Shown piece after piece: positions 12,791 to 23,800 of a stretch of 64,000 nt of DNA; the stretch's first letter is position 1, and every line of letters starts with the position of its first letter. Made by a program: the position numbers and the translations under genes. Source of the DNA: Acridotheres tristis (taxonomy: Eukaryota > Chordata > Aves > Passeriformes > Sturnidae); assembly GCA_037013685.1 (NCBI GenBank), contig CM072885.1, forward strand, positions 26,412,620 through 26,476,619, given 5' to 3'. The notes under the pieces are model-generated. The model had not been told where the DNA came from, made no database searches, and saw only the letters and a list, made by a program, of their open reading frames with translations.

Positions 12791-15130
12791 ATGCAGAGAG
12801 GAAGTTCCACCAGAAAGGAAGCAGGTCCAGTAGCCTGTAGCCAAACTGCCAGGTACGATGATGATGATGACATGTCCAATCTCCTTGAAGGAACCTCCAA
12901 GACATATGCCCAGGGAAAGAAGAATAACCAGGCTTAGAGGGGCCCTGTCTCTAGCCAAGTAAAGGTTGGAAAAAACCATGTTTTTTGAACTGTGTAAATT
13001 CGTTGGCCTGGTACATCTGAAACACAAAAATATAAAACCTTGTTCGACACTAGTTTGCAGTGCATACTAATGCCATCAAGACATGTGGGGACAGAATCTG
13101 TTTCTATTGCTGGCGTGACAGGGGGATCACAGAACTTTAGTGAAAGATGAGGTGAACCTGACTGGAAATAAGTAAAAGAAACATCTTATTGCGACTGACC
13201 CAGAGGCCCCACGCATTTTGGGCATAGACTTCCTCCAAAATGAGTATTTCAGAAATCCAAAAGGATTCAGGTGAGCTTTTGGAATAACTGCTGTAGAAGC
13301 AGAGGACATTAAACTATTAAACACCTTGTCTCGACTGTCAGAGAACCCATCTGCAGTGGGACTCCTAAAAGTAGAGAAACAACAAGTACTAATTGCCACC
13401 TCGGTGGTGCACCGCTGGCAGTACCAGACGAATGGAAATGTCATGATCCCCATCCACAAGATGATCTGTGAGCTAGAAAGCCAAGAAATAGTCAGCAAAA
13501 CCCACTCACCCTTTAATAGCCCCATCTGGCCTGTGCAAGACTAATGGAGAATAAAGACTGACTGTGGACTATCGTACATTAATTAAAGTAACTCCACCGC
13601 TAAGTGCTGCCGTGCCAGACATGCTGGAAGTACGAGCTGGAGTCCAAGGCAGCAAAGTGGTATGTCACTATTGACATTGCCAATGCATTTTTTCTCCAAT
13701 CCTCTGGCAGCAGAATGCAGGCCTCAGTTTACTTTCACCTGGACAAACATGCAGTACACCTGGAACTGACTGCCCCAGGGGTGGAAACACAACCCCACCA
13801 TCTGCCATGGACTGATCCAGGCTGCACTGAAAAAAGGTAAGGCTCCAGAACATTTGCAGTACATTGATAATATCATTGTGTAAAAGAACACAGCAGCTGA
13901 AATATTTAAAAAAGGAAAAAAAAATCCAGACTCTCCTGAAAGCCGGTTTTGCCATCAAGAAATGCAAAGTCAAAGGACCTGCCTGAAAAATCCAGTTCCT
14001 GGGAGTAAAGTGGCAAAACGAACAGCTAGACATTCCCTCTAAGGTCGTCAACAAGATAACCACAATGTCTCCACCAACCAGCAGAAAAGAAACACAAGCT
14101 TTCTTAAGCGTCATAGATTTTTGAAAAAGGTACATTCCTGAGTACAGCCAGATTGTGAGCTCTCTTTACTTGGTCACCCGTAATAAAACCCATTTCCAGT
14201 AGGGCCCTAAACAACAACAAGCCTTCACCCAGATCAAACAGGAAATCGCTCATGAAGTAGCCCTTGGCCCAGTCAGGACAGAACCAAAAGTGAAAAATGT
14301 GTTGTACTCTACCGCTGGGAGCCATGGTTTGTCCTGGAGCCTTTGGCAAAAAGTGCCTGATAAGACTCAAGGCCAGCCATTGGGATTTTGGAGTCGAAGT
14401 TACAGAAAGTCCAAAGCCAGCTACACTCCCACAGAGAAGAAAATCTTGGCTGCCTATGAAGGAGTTCAAGCCACCTCAGAGGTGATTGGCACAGAAGCAC
14501 AACTCCTAATAACTCGACTACCAGTGCTGGGGCAGATGTTCAAAGCAAAAGTTCCTTCTACCCACCATGCCACCGACGCCACATAGAGCAAGTAGATTGC
14601 CCTTATCACACAGCACGCCCATATTAGAAAATTAAATCACCCTGAAATTTTTAAAATAATTACAAACTGGCCCGAAGGTGAAAACTTTAGTCTCAGTGAC
14701 AAAGAGGAACAAGAACAAATAACACGTGCTAAAAAAGCCCAACCATACAACCAACTACCAGCAGACAAAACACGCTACACTCTTTTCACCGACAGTTCCT
14801 GTCACATTGTGGGGATGAACCGGAAGTGGAAAGCAACCGTATGAAACCCCACACAACAGGTTGCACAAGCTACCAAAGATAAAAGTAAATCAAGTCAACT
14901 TACTGAACTCAAAGCCGTTCAGCTGGCCCTCAACATTGCTAAAAGAGAGAAGTGGCCAAAGCCCTACCTCTACACTGATTCATAAACAGTAGCCAATGCT
15001 CTATAAAGCTGGCTGGAAAGGTAAAAAAAAAAACTAGCTGGCAACATAGAGAGAAACCAATCTAGGCTGCTGACGAGTGAAAAAACATTGCCACTCAGGT
15101 AGAAAAGCTACCTGTAAAAGTCCATCATGT

Positions 15131-15832
15131 TTTTGGGGGTTGAATTGTTCCCTTTTCTTTCTGTGGAATTTCTCCCATTGTTATGCTAAGTAATTGTGGC
15201 TACACCTTAGGAACGATAGTGTTCTCTTACAGGGGGGTGACCGGAAAAGGAAAGGTGGGACGGGGATCTGGAGCAGGCTGGGACCCTCTCGCTTGGCTCG
15301 TGGAGTGGAAGGATGGCCCGGGCTCCGATCTGGCATCTCCCCTGCCATCCCAGCGCTGAGATCCACACTCCCTGCCGTTGGACATCACTCTGCTGCTCTC
15401 CCACCTCATCCTACTACCTCTGGACACTCTGCCGAGCACCACGACCGACACCGTGAGGGGGGGGAGTCGCTTCCCCATCCCTCTCACCCCTGGGCCGCTG
15501 CTGCCATCACCCAGCCCTCTTCGACTGCGCGGGCCCTGCCCTGCCCCCAGCACCGGTAACTGAGCACAGGGAGAGGGAGCCTGTGGCCAAAAGGGACTGG
15601 AACTGAGCTATACTGTTCTGTTTTGTTGTCAATTTTTATAGCTGTTGTTATTTCTGCTGTTTTGCCTTGTTAGATATATCAATAAAGAACTGTTATTCCT
15701 ATCCCCATATCTCCTGCCTGACAGCCTCTGATTTGAAACTAAAATAATTAGAATGGAGGGGGTTGCACTCTGCATCTCGGGAAAGGGGTTCTCGCCTTTC
15801 CTTGGAAGATACCTGTCTTTCAAACCAAGACA
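15131..15832 (+). mobile_element. Solo LTR nested in pol, 5-bp TSD CATGT
   Basis: About 700 bp of sequence unlike the surrounding pol, more GC-rich in its middle, starting TTTTGGGGGTTGAATTG and ending CAAACCAAGACA. CATGT occurs directly before (15126-15130) and after (15833-15837). The interrupted reading frame resumes in register just past the second copy, which confirms the boundaries. AATAAA lies at 15681-15686. The first dinucleotide is TT where LTRs normally have TG, probably a point change. It shares no obvious sequence with the host LTRs, so it belongs to another family, and it inserted after the provirus. Confidence 0.85.
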
Positions 15833-16336
15833 CATGTAGATGCCCATGTCCCCAAAAGTGAAGCTAATAAAGAACACCAAAACAACAAACAAGTAGATCA
15901 GGCTACACAGATAAAAGTATCAAAAATAAACTTAAATTGGCAGCACAAAAAAAAGTTGTTCCTAGCCTGATAGACCCATGATGCCTCAGGTCATCAGGGC
16001 AAAGATGCCACCTATAAGTGGGCACAAAACAAAAGAGTAAATCTAACCATAGACAGCATTTCTCAAGTTATCCATGACTATGAGAGGTGTGCTGCCATCA
16101 AGCAGGCCAAACGCGCTATGTTGACCATAGTAAAAAGCCACCACTAAATAGTTAAGACCTACCCTATGCCTCACACCACTGCCCAGAACACCATCTTAAG
16201 TCTCAAAAAGCAAGTCTTGTAAAAGCATAGTACTCCTGAGAAAATTAAGTCAAACAACAGAACTCATTTCAAAAATAGCCTTATAAATACCTGGGCTAGG
16301 GAACATGGCATTAAGTGAGTGTACCATATCCCCTAC

Positions 16337-16721
16337 TGTGGACACACACATTTAGCAAGCTAGGGAATTACAGTTTGGAAATTCTTTTTCAGGCCTGAAT
16401 TTCTCCTGACTCTCCCAGGCTGACAAGCTGACTACAGCTTCAGTTAGGGGGGAAGTCTCCCAAGGTGATAATATGGTGAAAAACAGTGGAATTCATAATA
16501 AAGATTAACAACTGGTGTTTTTCCTGTGGGACACATCCTGAGGTACGGTCCCATAGATGTTTTTCCCAATTGTCCAATGAGCTACTGTCCTGTCCTAGCT
16601 CCAGGTAATATGCTTTAAATACGGGCTTCTGTTCAATAAAGTTGGCCTTTTTTCCCTATGGAGGTCCATGTGTGTTGCTGTCCTTTCTTTCTCTCCCTCT
16701 TTTTTCAGTGCAGTAACCACA
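16337..16721 (+). mobile_element. Solo LTR nested in integrase, 6-bp TSD CCCTAC
   Basis: A 385-bp insertion starting TGTGGACACA and ending AACCACA, flanked by CCCTAC at 16331-16336 and 16722-16727. Integrase coding character stops at the first duplicate and resumes at the second. The element holds a TTTAAATA box near 16614 and AATAAA at 16635-16640, giving the promoter and poly(A) layout of an LTR. A 6-bp duplication is typical of class II (ERVK-like) integrases, unlike the 5-bp duplications of the provirus and of the other nested LTR. Confidence 0.85.
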
Positions 16722-17151
16722 CCCTACCATGCGCCAGCTGCAGGCAAAGCAGAAAAGTACAATAGACTGTTAAAAATCACCTTAAAATCATTGAGTAAAA
16801 AATATTTTAAAAACTAGAAACAGCATTTAACAAAGGCCACCTAGTTAGTTAATACCTGAGACTCCACCAACCAAGCAGGACCTGTCCAGTCTGAGTCCTT
16901 ACATACAGTAGACAAAAATAAAGTCCCAGTGGTACATGCCAAAAGTTTGTTAAAAAAATAAAACAAATAGTTTAAATCAATTCTGCCTCAAATATAGACA
17001 AACCCATTTATGGGATTGTCTTTTCTCAGGAACCAAGTTGTACATAGTAAATAATACAAAAAGATTAAACAAAAAATCTAATTATTGAATGAAAACCGTA
17101 TGTAAATATTGCTATTAAATGTCGCTGTCATTGTTGTCTATAGATGTCTCT

Positions 17152-17190
17152 CATATATATATATATGTATGTATAATGTATATATTTATA
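17152..17190. repeat. TA-rich microsatellite near the 3' end of the provirus
   Basis: Alternating TA with some TG units, inside the provirus between the last integrase remnant and the 3' LTR. It probably arose after insertion. Confidence 0.6.
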
Positions 17191-17234
17191 AAACTAGAAT
17201 ATGTATTAAATATAGTAGTAAGCTAACAATATAG

Positions 17235-17249
17235 AGATAAGGGGTGAAA
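17235..17249 (+). other. Polypurine tract
   Basis: AGATAAGGGGTGAAA lies directly before the TGTC start of the 3' LTR, where retroviral plus-strand synthesis is primed. One T interrupts an otherwise purine-rich run in the last 11 bases. Confidence 0.6.
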
Positions 17250-17921
17250 TGTCTTGGGGTGACTGTATGATGCCTGTATCCCCAAATTGGTTGTTCTGTT
17301 AGTGTTGAATATTGAATTTTGCAGCTTTAAGACTGGTTCCAGGAGTGAAGCGGGGGGAAAGAAGAAGTGCAGAATTTGTTATCAGAGACTGCACTTGCTC
17401 CCCCACATTCTTGCTCACAGACTGGGTTGTCTGCAGTAGACAGCAGGAGAGAGTTCTCTTTTTGCTTTGGGTTAGTTTCTCTGGCTAGCTGAGGCAGAGA
17501 AGCTCCCAGGACTTTGGATTTTTTTTTTTCCTTTCCCCGGGAACAGTTTGAACCTGCTCTGGACTGAAAACCCAGAAGAGCACCGGGAGCTCACACCTGT
17601 GGCCCACCAGGCCTGGCCTGGGCTGCGGCGTTTCCCAGCGCCTGAGGGACTGAGAGCAGCCTGAGTGAGCCGGGCAACCCATGGAAAGAACTCTTCTAAA
17701 TGTGTCATCTCTTTGGAGCGACGAGAGGTTTTACTGTTTAGTATTGTTCATTTTTTTTGTGCTGGGAAGTGTTTTGCCTGTTAAATAAAGAGTTTTTCTT
17801 TTTCCACTTCTCTCTGAGGAAATATTTTTCCCTGAACCAATTAAAAAAAAATTGCTTAAATATGTTTCATAAAAAAAACCCATTCAGCAGTTTCCTCTCA
17901 AATTTACCCTAAACCAAAACA
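17250..17921 (+). repeat. 3' LTR of the provirus
   Basis: 672 bp, TGTCTTGGGG to AAAACA. AATAAA lies at 17784-17789. It is almost identical to the 5' LTR in its first quarter to third, then differs by an extra ~27 bp (17514-17540) and by clustered substitutions. In its last ~95 bases about a dozen positions have A where the 5' LTR has G, against one in the other direction. Confidence 0.93.
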
Positions 17922-20639
17922 AGGAGAAATATATCTCTGCAGCTAATAAACTAGTACTAGTAGTTAATAACCTTAACAATAAAAGTCTTCTTTCAAAGTT
18001 TTTACCCATTTATACAAGTCTCATATGTTTCAAGGATGCCATCTTATTTTGGCAAGCTGAAGGATTTTATATTTTAAGGTCAGGATCAATCTGGAATCTG
18101 TCTTTGCTTATAATCCCACCTTTGTTACTTCAGTAGCTGCTGAAGTTTAAAAAAAGAGCATTACTATTTTATTCCATGTGTTGGAATGAATCCTAGGAAA
18201 ATATGGAATGCTACACTGACAGCCCAGATATAGGCAATTTTTCCTTTCTTTATGTCTCAAGGGATTTTTTTTTTCTTTTTCATGGATGTAATGTTACAAA
18301 CGAAACCAATTTAATAACTGCACTACCTTGTAAAATAGAAGGTGGATCATTCTTGAATTTGTTTCTTTGAACAAAACATCAAAGCATACTCTGCTCTGAG
18401 TTTGCTATTATTTTGTTCAATTTCAATTTAGCAGTAAGAGCTGCTTGAGTACTAGGAATGCAATATGGACTCTGTTTGTAAAACCCTTAACTATTCTTTC
18501 TGTACAAATTACAATGTGCTTTAATTGTCTTCAGTTGTCCTTCCTGAAGAGCCTATATCACCTGTAATGGCTAGTCATTCTGTCATCTAAAACCTGAGTG
18601 TACTCATATAAATTATTTTATCTCAATATTTGAACTTATTTTGTTATGATCACTTTTAATTCTGAATCTTTTATTTCCTGGCATTTTGGAAACTTGAGGT
18701 CAGATATGCTTATTTTCATTTGAGTATCTAGTTCAATCCAATCCTGATAAGAGCACCCACGTGTAACAACATTAAGAGTATGTATGCTGCTAAAGGAGGA
18801 AAAAAAAACCTCAAATACTTAAAATAGCAGTGGCGTTTCAGCTCATGGTGAGGTCTATTCTGCAGAGACTGATGTGCAGAATTCAGCTCTAGATGAAAAC
18901 AGCTGCACTTTAGTGTCTATAAATAGTTATCTACATATGTACAAAGTGTTTAAGCAGCCATTACTGTCCATGGAAATAAGGGTGGCATGCAGATGCCTAA
19001 ATGTGTCTGGTGCCGTTTTATGGCTCTTAGGGTATCAGTCTCAATTCCATTTGCTCCTCTATGAAGGCACTGAGCTTCTTTAAATTTTCAGTGATATTTG
19101 AAAAGCCAAGCAATACCTTGGGTACCTTGGAGCATCCTGAAAGGTACCAGATTCCAATGCTTAAGCAATGGCACCCTGCATATGTGGAACATATATCACG
19201 ACTGGGATGGACACATAGCAAGGGCAGGAAAGAGGGAGGAAGAGCTGGCGGAAAACCGTGAAGGCATTATTTCTGTGAAAGAAGATACTTGTGTGATACT
19301 GATGTCAATGCAGTCTTGTCTCTGCTGGGAGAGCTTTATCAGCACAGAAGTACCCACACAGATATGGACCTCTTTATAGTGCTAGCATACTGGTGCTAAT
19401 AGAGTTGGGAGGAGGACACACTTCACCTTCAGGCACTGCTTGCACCCAGGTTTTGTCTAGAGGGGCTTCAAAAAGCACAAGGCATGGCTGAAATCACCTC
19501 ATCTCCTCGTGCTGCCATCACACACCTGTTGACCCCAATGTGCAGAGGCTGCATGCAGCTCCTGCAGTGTCTTGGACAGGGGCTGGAACAAAAAACTTGA
19601 GATATTTAGTGTCTTTTACCATCTTCAGACAAAAATACCAAGGGCACTAAGAGGTCTTTGGGCCATAAAGTGCTGAGCAGACCTTAGTTTTCCCACACCT
19701 TTTTTCCACGCCTGAGTGACTTACAAGACACTTCCTGACAGGGAGGGAAGGACAAAAGTGGTGTGAGATGTTTGTTGTGGTGCTGAAGGAAAAAGAGAGT
19801 TGTCAGCCTCATGCAGGCTCTTTGGGAAGTGGATCAGCAGCAAATCCTTAGCTTACTCATAGGGTTAATTATTTAGTTTTCTGAAGCCAGCTTCTTCAGC
19901 ATTAAGTCTCAGGAGATGTATGTCAAATATGTTGTTGCCGCTCACTTTGCATAAGGCAGAAACAAAGCTCATGGCTCCAGACACATCAAAGTACATCCAT
20001 GTCGCTTTAAGGCACCTCTCTGGAGCAGCAGTGGCAGAGGAGACTGCCACAGCTCCCTAAACGGTCCAGCAAGTTCTGAACTGAGGGTTTCCTAGTGTTA
20101 ATATTTAAATACCATTTTTAATTCCGTGAATCTCACGTAATCTTGACATTCTCAGATACTAGCAGGAAGAACAGTGGTTCATTATTCAGCCTTATGAATT
20201 TTTAGCTAGACATTCCTTTTAAAACTTGATTTTTACTTTGGCAAAGAGTAGTATTAATTGGTGTGTGGTACCTAAACAGAGACTATGAAGTGGGCAATCA
20301 TCTTTATTGTATTCAGGATTTTTTCCACATTGTTGTCTGCATCACTTGTGTTGAAAATGTTTGTAAAAACCTAATATCTTGTGAAAACTTTTTTTAAAGT
20401 GGAATTTGGGTTAGATGTTTCCAATTATTTTAGGATTGAGCTATATGAATGCCTGAAGTTAATGCTGTAACTTAAAAAGCAGAAACGTCACTTCTCCTGC
20501 AGCAATAAAGCAGCTCATCAGCCCCCATTCATTTAAAAATAATTAGTTATATGTTTCACTGTATGTTGAACTCCAGAGGTTTTGACTACAAGGATTTTGA
20601 CTACAAGGACTGATATTAGTGACTTTACCTCTACAAAAC

Positions 20640-20850
20640 ACAAAATCATCATACAATAGTTTGTGTTGGAATGGACCTTTAAAGGCATATGGTCCAACAG
20701 CCTGTGATAAGCAGGGACAGCTTCAAATAGACCAGGTTGCTTAAAGCCCCATCCAGCCTAACCTTGAATGTTTCCAGGGATGTAGCATCCTCCACTTCTC
20801 TGGGCAACCTGTGCTAGTGTTTCACCACCTTCACTGTAATCTTTGCTGTT
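20640..20850 (-). mobile_element. CR1 LINE 3' fragment, minus orientation
   Basis: Reverse-complement CR1 phrases occur in order: TTGTGTTGGAATGGACCTTT, GGTCCAACAGCCTGTG, CATCCAGCCTAACCTTGAAT and CTGGGCAACCTGTGCTAGTG. The terminal octamers at the left end are degraded. Confidence 0.87.
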
Positions 20851-23800
20851 GGCTGGCAGCCCACTACCACTTGGGATCAGAATACCCACCCTGGTAATAG
20901 CAGTGAGCTTTAGGATATGTGCTGGCCGAGTGGGCTGTAGCATATAGGGCCTGTCTTGGTCTTGTGAAAAGGTTCTCTGCTGAGACACCAGCTGTGCTTG
21001 AGCTCTTGCCCTCCAAAGAGTGATGTATCTAAATTACGTAAATAAAGGGAAGGGGAAGATCTGCGTTGAGACATAACCTTTTGCTTTTCAGGAAAGCAGA
21101 GCCATATCAAATTGATAGGTCAAATCCACTGATTAAATTTAAAGGATGCTGTTTTAACAGCAGTGTTGGCTTTTAAGCCTGTTTCAGAAATAGTTAATAC
21201 TGACATGCAGAAAGCAACCAGAATTACATAGTAATGTTAGTTATGCTAAGAAATTGAGTGACCAGGTAAATTTCTACTGTAAATCACTAAACTTGGCCTA
21301 CTGTCCTGTGTGAGATCTTATTGACCATTCTGTAGCATGCATCATTTGAAGCACACCTGCATTTGTTTGCATCCTAATCTCGTTATTCAATATTGCTATT
21401 GTTTTTAGGGATCCTTGCCTGAGAAAAATAGATCTTAAAATTATTTTCGTAGATATTTGACTCTGTATCTTAATGAGTCAGCCATTAAAGTGATTGCTTC
21501 TTTAAATCTAATACTTAGTGTTATACATAAAATCTAATGAGAAACCTACTATCTCCACTGAAATATGAAACACATTCATGAATACCTGCCAAGAAAATAA
21601 CTGCAATTGCAATTGAATTCTGCTTAACCATCTCTGTGAGGCTTCTGAAGAGAACAACAGATGTGACAAAGTATTAACATAATTACAGTTCTTTATGAGA
21701 CTTCTAACTTTATGATTTTTGAGGAACCTATCCTTTTATATTCAAATACTAATTTCTCCTTTTTCAAGAACAACAGTCAAAAGGAGAGAGAAATTTGTCA
21801 ACTGGTTTCTGGGAAGCACTTCCAAGGTATTTTCTAAGTACTGGACCTAGTCTGAGGACTTGTCTGCCCTAGTATAAAGCAAGATTGAGATACCTAATTT
21901 TATATGGCTGGGATGCAAGTAATTTCAGGTAAAAAGCCCAGAAAATCCCCCAAGCTCAGAGTAAGCTTCTCTCACAAATTAAGGGACAAAAAAACCATTC
22001 AAGTGCCCTACACCATGCCTCAGGGTCTGTTTCTTCAATATGAGCAAATGCACACAGTAGTAGCTTTAACTCCTAGGGCTGCTAAGGCAAATTGAATTTC
22101 CCAGGTCAGTGGAGGGTTCCTCTGTGAAAGTCTTTCTTGCCTAGCATGTGTCTCTTGCTTTATAGCAGGGGAAATGTGCCTCCCTTGCTCAATAGTCACA
22201 CTGCTGTTTTTCTGGAGTGCTTTGCAATACACATGGCTGCACCGACTGTTTTTAAGATCTGTGTACTTTTTTGAGGTTATGGAATAGGGCAGTAGTTGAG
22301 ATTGCTTGAAATAGAAGTTCTTCTTGGAAAGGTGGGATTTACAGTCCCACTTTGATAGCCAACATTAAGCAGTAATCTTAGCAGATTGCATGGACTTGGG
22401 ACTGACTTAGGACTTTACTGTTGCCTAAATGGTTTGATTTTTTTATACAAAGGTTTGTATAAAAACTGTGTATTAACCTACATTGGAAGGAACATGGATG
22501 GAAGGGCAGCAGCTTATCCCGCAGAACTTAAGGAGAGACATTTCCGAAGAGAAACTTTCACAGACAATCACATTTTCATGTAACTCCATACTGAATAACT
22601 CAATGTGTAGATCATAACCAGTATGAGCTGAACTCTGTGTGGGCTGCTGTTTGTGCTCACAGGAGGAAGGCAATGGGCACATGAGGGTTGGTGGCAGGGA
22701 GGGCATTGCTTTTCTGGGTGGCAGCCTGCATTCCAGCAGCTCAAGCTAATTATGGAATCACAGCTTTAGTTAGCATTTGACAAAACTATTTCCTTTGTGG
22801 CTATCACATTCAAATGTTACTTGGAGCATAAATTAATCCTTCGGTAGTGTTAAGACGGGACAATATAAAATAACAGCAGGCTGAAGCTCTGTTACATACG
22901 AGGTAACCAGTGTAAAAATGTCTGTCTTAAGGTGTGTGGCTCAATGTATGTGGCAGGACTAGCTGGTGCTCAGCCAGGTTGTGGTGCCAAAAGTTTCAAT
23001 ACTTCTCTGACAGTCTCAGAAATGTATGTTTGGAATGATATTTCATATTGGGCTTCTTAGGACTTTTGCCCAGAGATGGAAATGCACCCTCAATCTCAAA
23101 ATACTTTGAAAATTGCCATATCTGCATCTACGTCCTGAGAGGAATGGATGACAGAAGTTAAGTGTTCTCTGGATGGTGAATTCTCCCTTAAACTTTCTTA
23201 AAAATCACATTGCTTTTCCCTTCACATTTCTATGAAATTTATATGTTGCTGAGAGGTTGCACTGCTGTGGTTACACTGTGGAAGCCCTTAAGAGGCAGCT
23301 GAAGGTATCAGTCCTGTCAGATTTTATTATTTTTGGGGAAAAAAATCCCAAGCAGAGCTCCTCCATCTAAAATGCACATCTGGAACATTTTGAAATGCAT
23401 ATGATTTTATTGATGAGCTAAGAGGAACAAAAATTTCTGACTTCATGATGGTTTTATCTTTCTTATACAAAAACAGGTGTAAAATTTGAAGTGCTAGAAA
23501 ATGTTACCTAAATATTCTTTGTATCCTCTGTTCCTCAGAAGTAGAGGGTATCATTCATTTAATTGAAGTTTGTGTTAATGGCATTTAGGCAATATTAGGG
23601 AACACTAGTGTGTCTACTAAGCACTCTAGAAATACAGTAACTGCATAAATGACCCCAATATTTTAAACCATTTTTTAGAGAAAAAAGAAAGAAATGTGTA
23701 GAAGCAGGAGCACATAGGCATTGTGTTTTAGAGGCCAGTTGTAGCAATTGTTAGGATGATCTGGCTGATGGTAGACAAGAGTTTTCTAGAGGCCAATTTG

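Larger units (their letters stand above)
13100..17050 (+). pseudogene. pol remnant (protease, RT, RNase H, integrase), interrupted twice
   Basis: The polymerase region of the provirus in its usual order. A protease C-terminal motif (ILGIDFL) is at about 13215-13236. Reverse transcriptase runs from about 13400 to 14150, and its active-site motif at 13860-13871 reads YIDN, with Asn in place of the second catalytic Asp. RNase H covers about 14750-15120, with three acidic active-site codons still present. Integrase remnants occupy 15838-16336 and resume after 16727, split by a solo LTR; another solo LTR separates RNase H from integrase. One frame from 14200 to 15024 has seven stops (14200, 14584, 14593, 14842, 14983, 15004, 15022), each reachable from a Trp codon by G-to-A. 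It cannot encode an enzyme. Confidence 0.88.
10195..17926 (+). mobile_element. ERV-L-like provirus with two LTRs and 5-bp TSD
   Basis: An old retroviral copy bounded by directly repeated AGGAG at 10195-10199 and 17922-17926, with LTRs that start TGTCTTGG and end ACA. Between them are a Lys-type primer site, gag remnants, protease, reverse transcriptase, RNase H and integrase remnants, and a purine-rich tract before the 3' LTR. Nothing resembling env is present: integrase-like sequence runs to within a few hundred bases of the 3' LTR. The 5-bp duplication, missing env and the character of the polymerase point to the ERV-L (class III) group; this class is inferred. Two solo LTRs are nested in pol. 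All genes carry multiple stops, so the copy is inactive. Confidence 0.88.

Noticed and set aside
12276..14586. Open frames of 98-155 codons on both strands inside the provirus
   Set aside because: Plus-strand ones are fragments of broken gag and pol and minus-strand ones are their shadows. None is an intact gene.
16728..17249. Possible env gene before the 3' LTR
   Set aside because: The interval is too short, begins with integrase remnants, and shows no signal peptide, cleavage site or membrane anchor.
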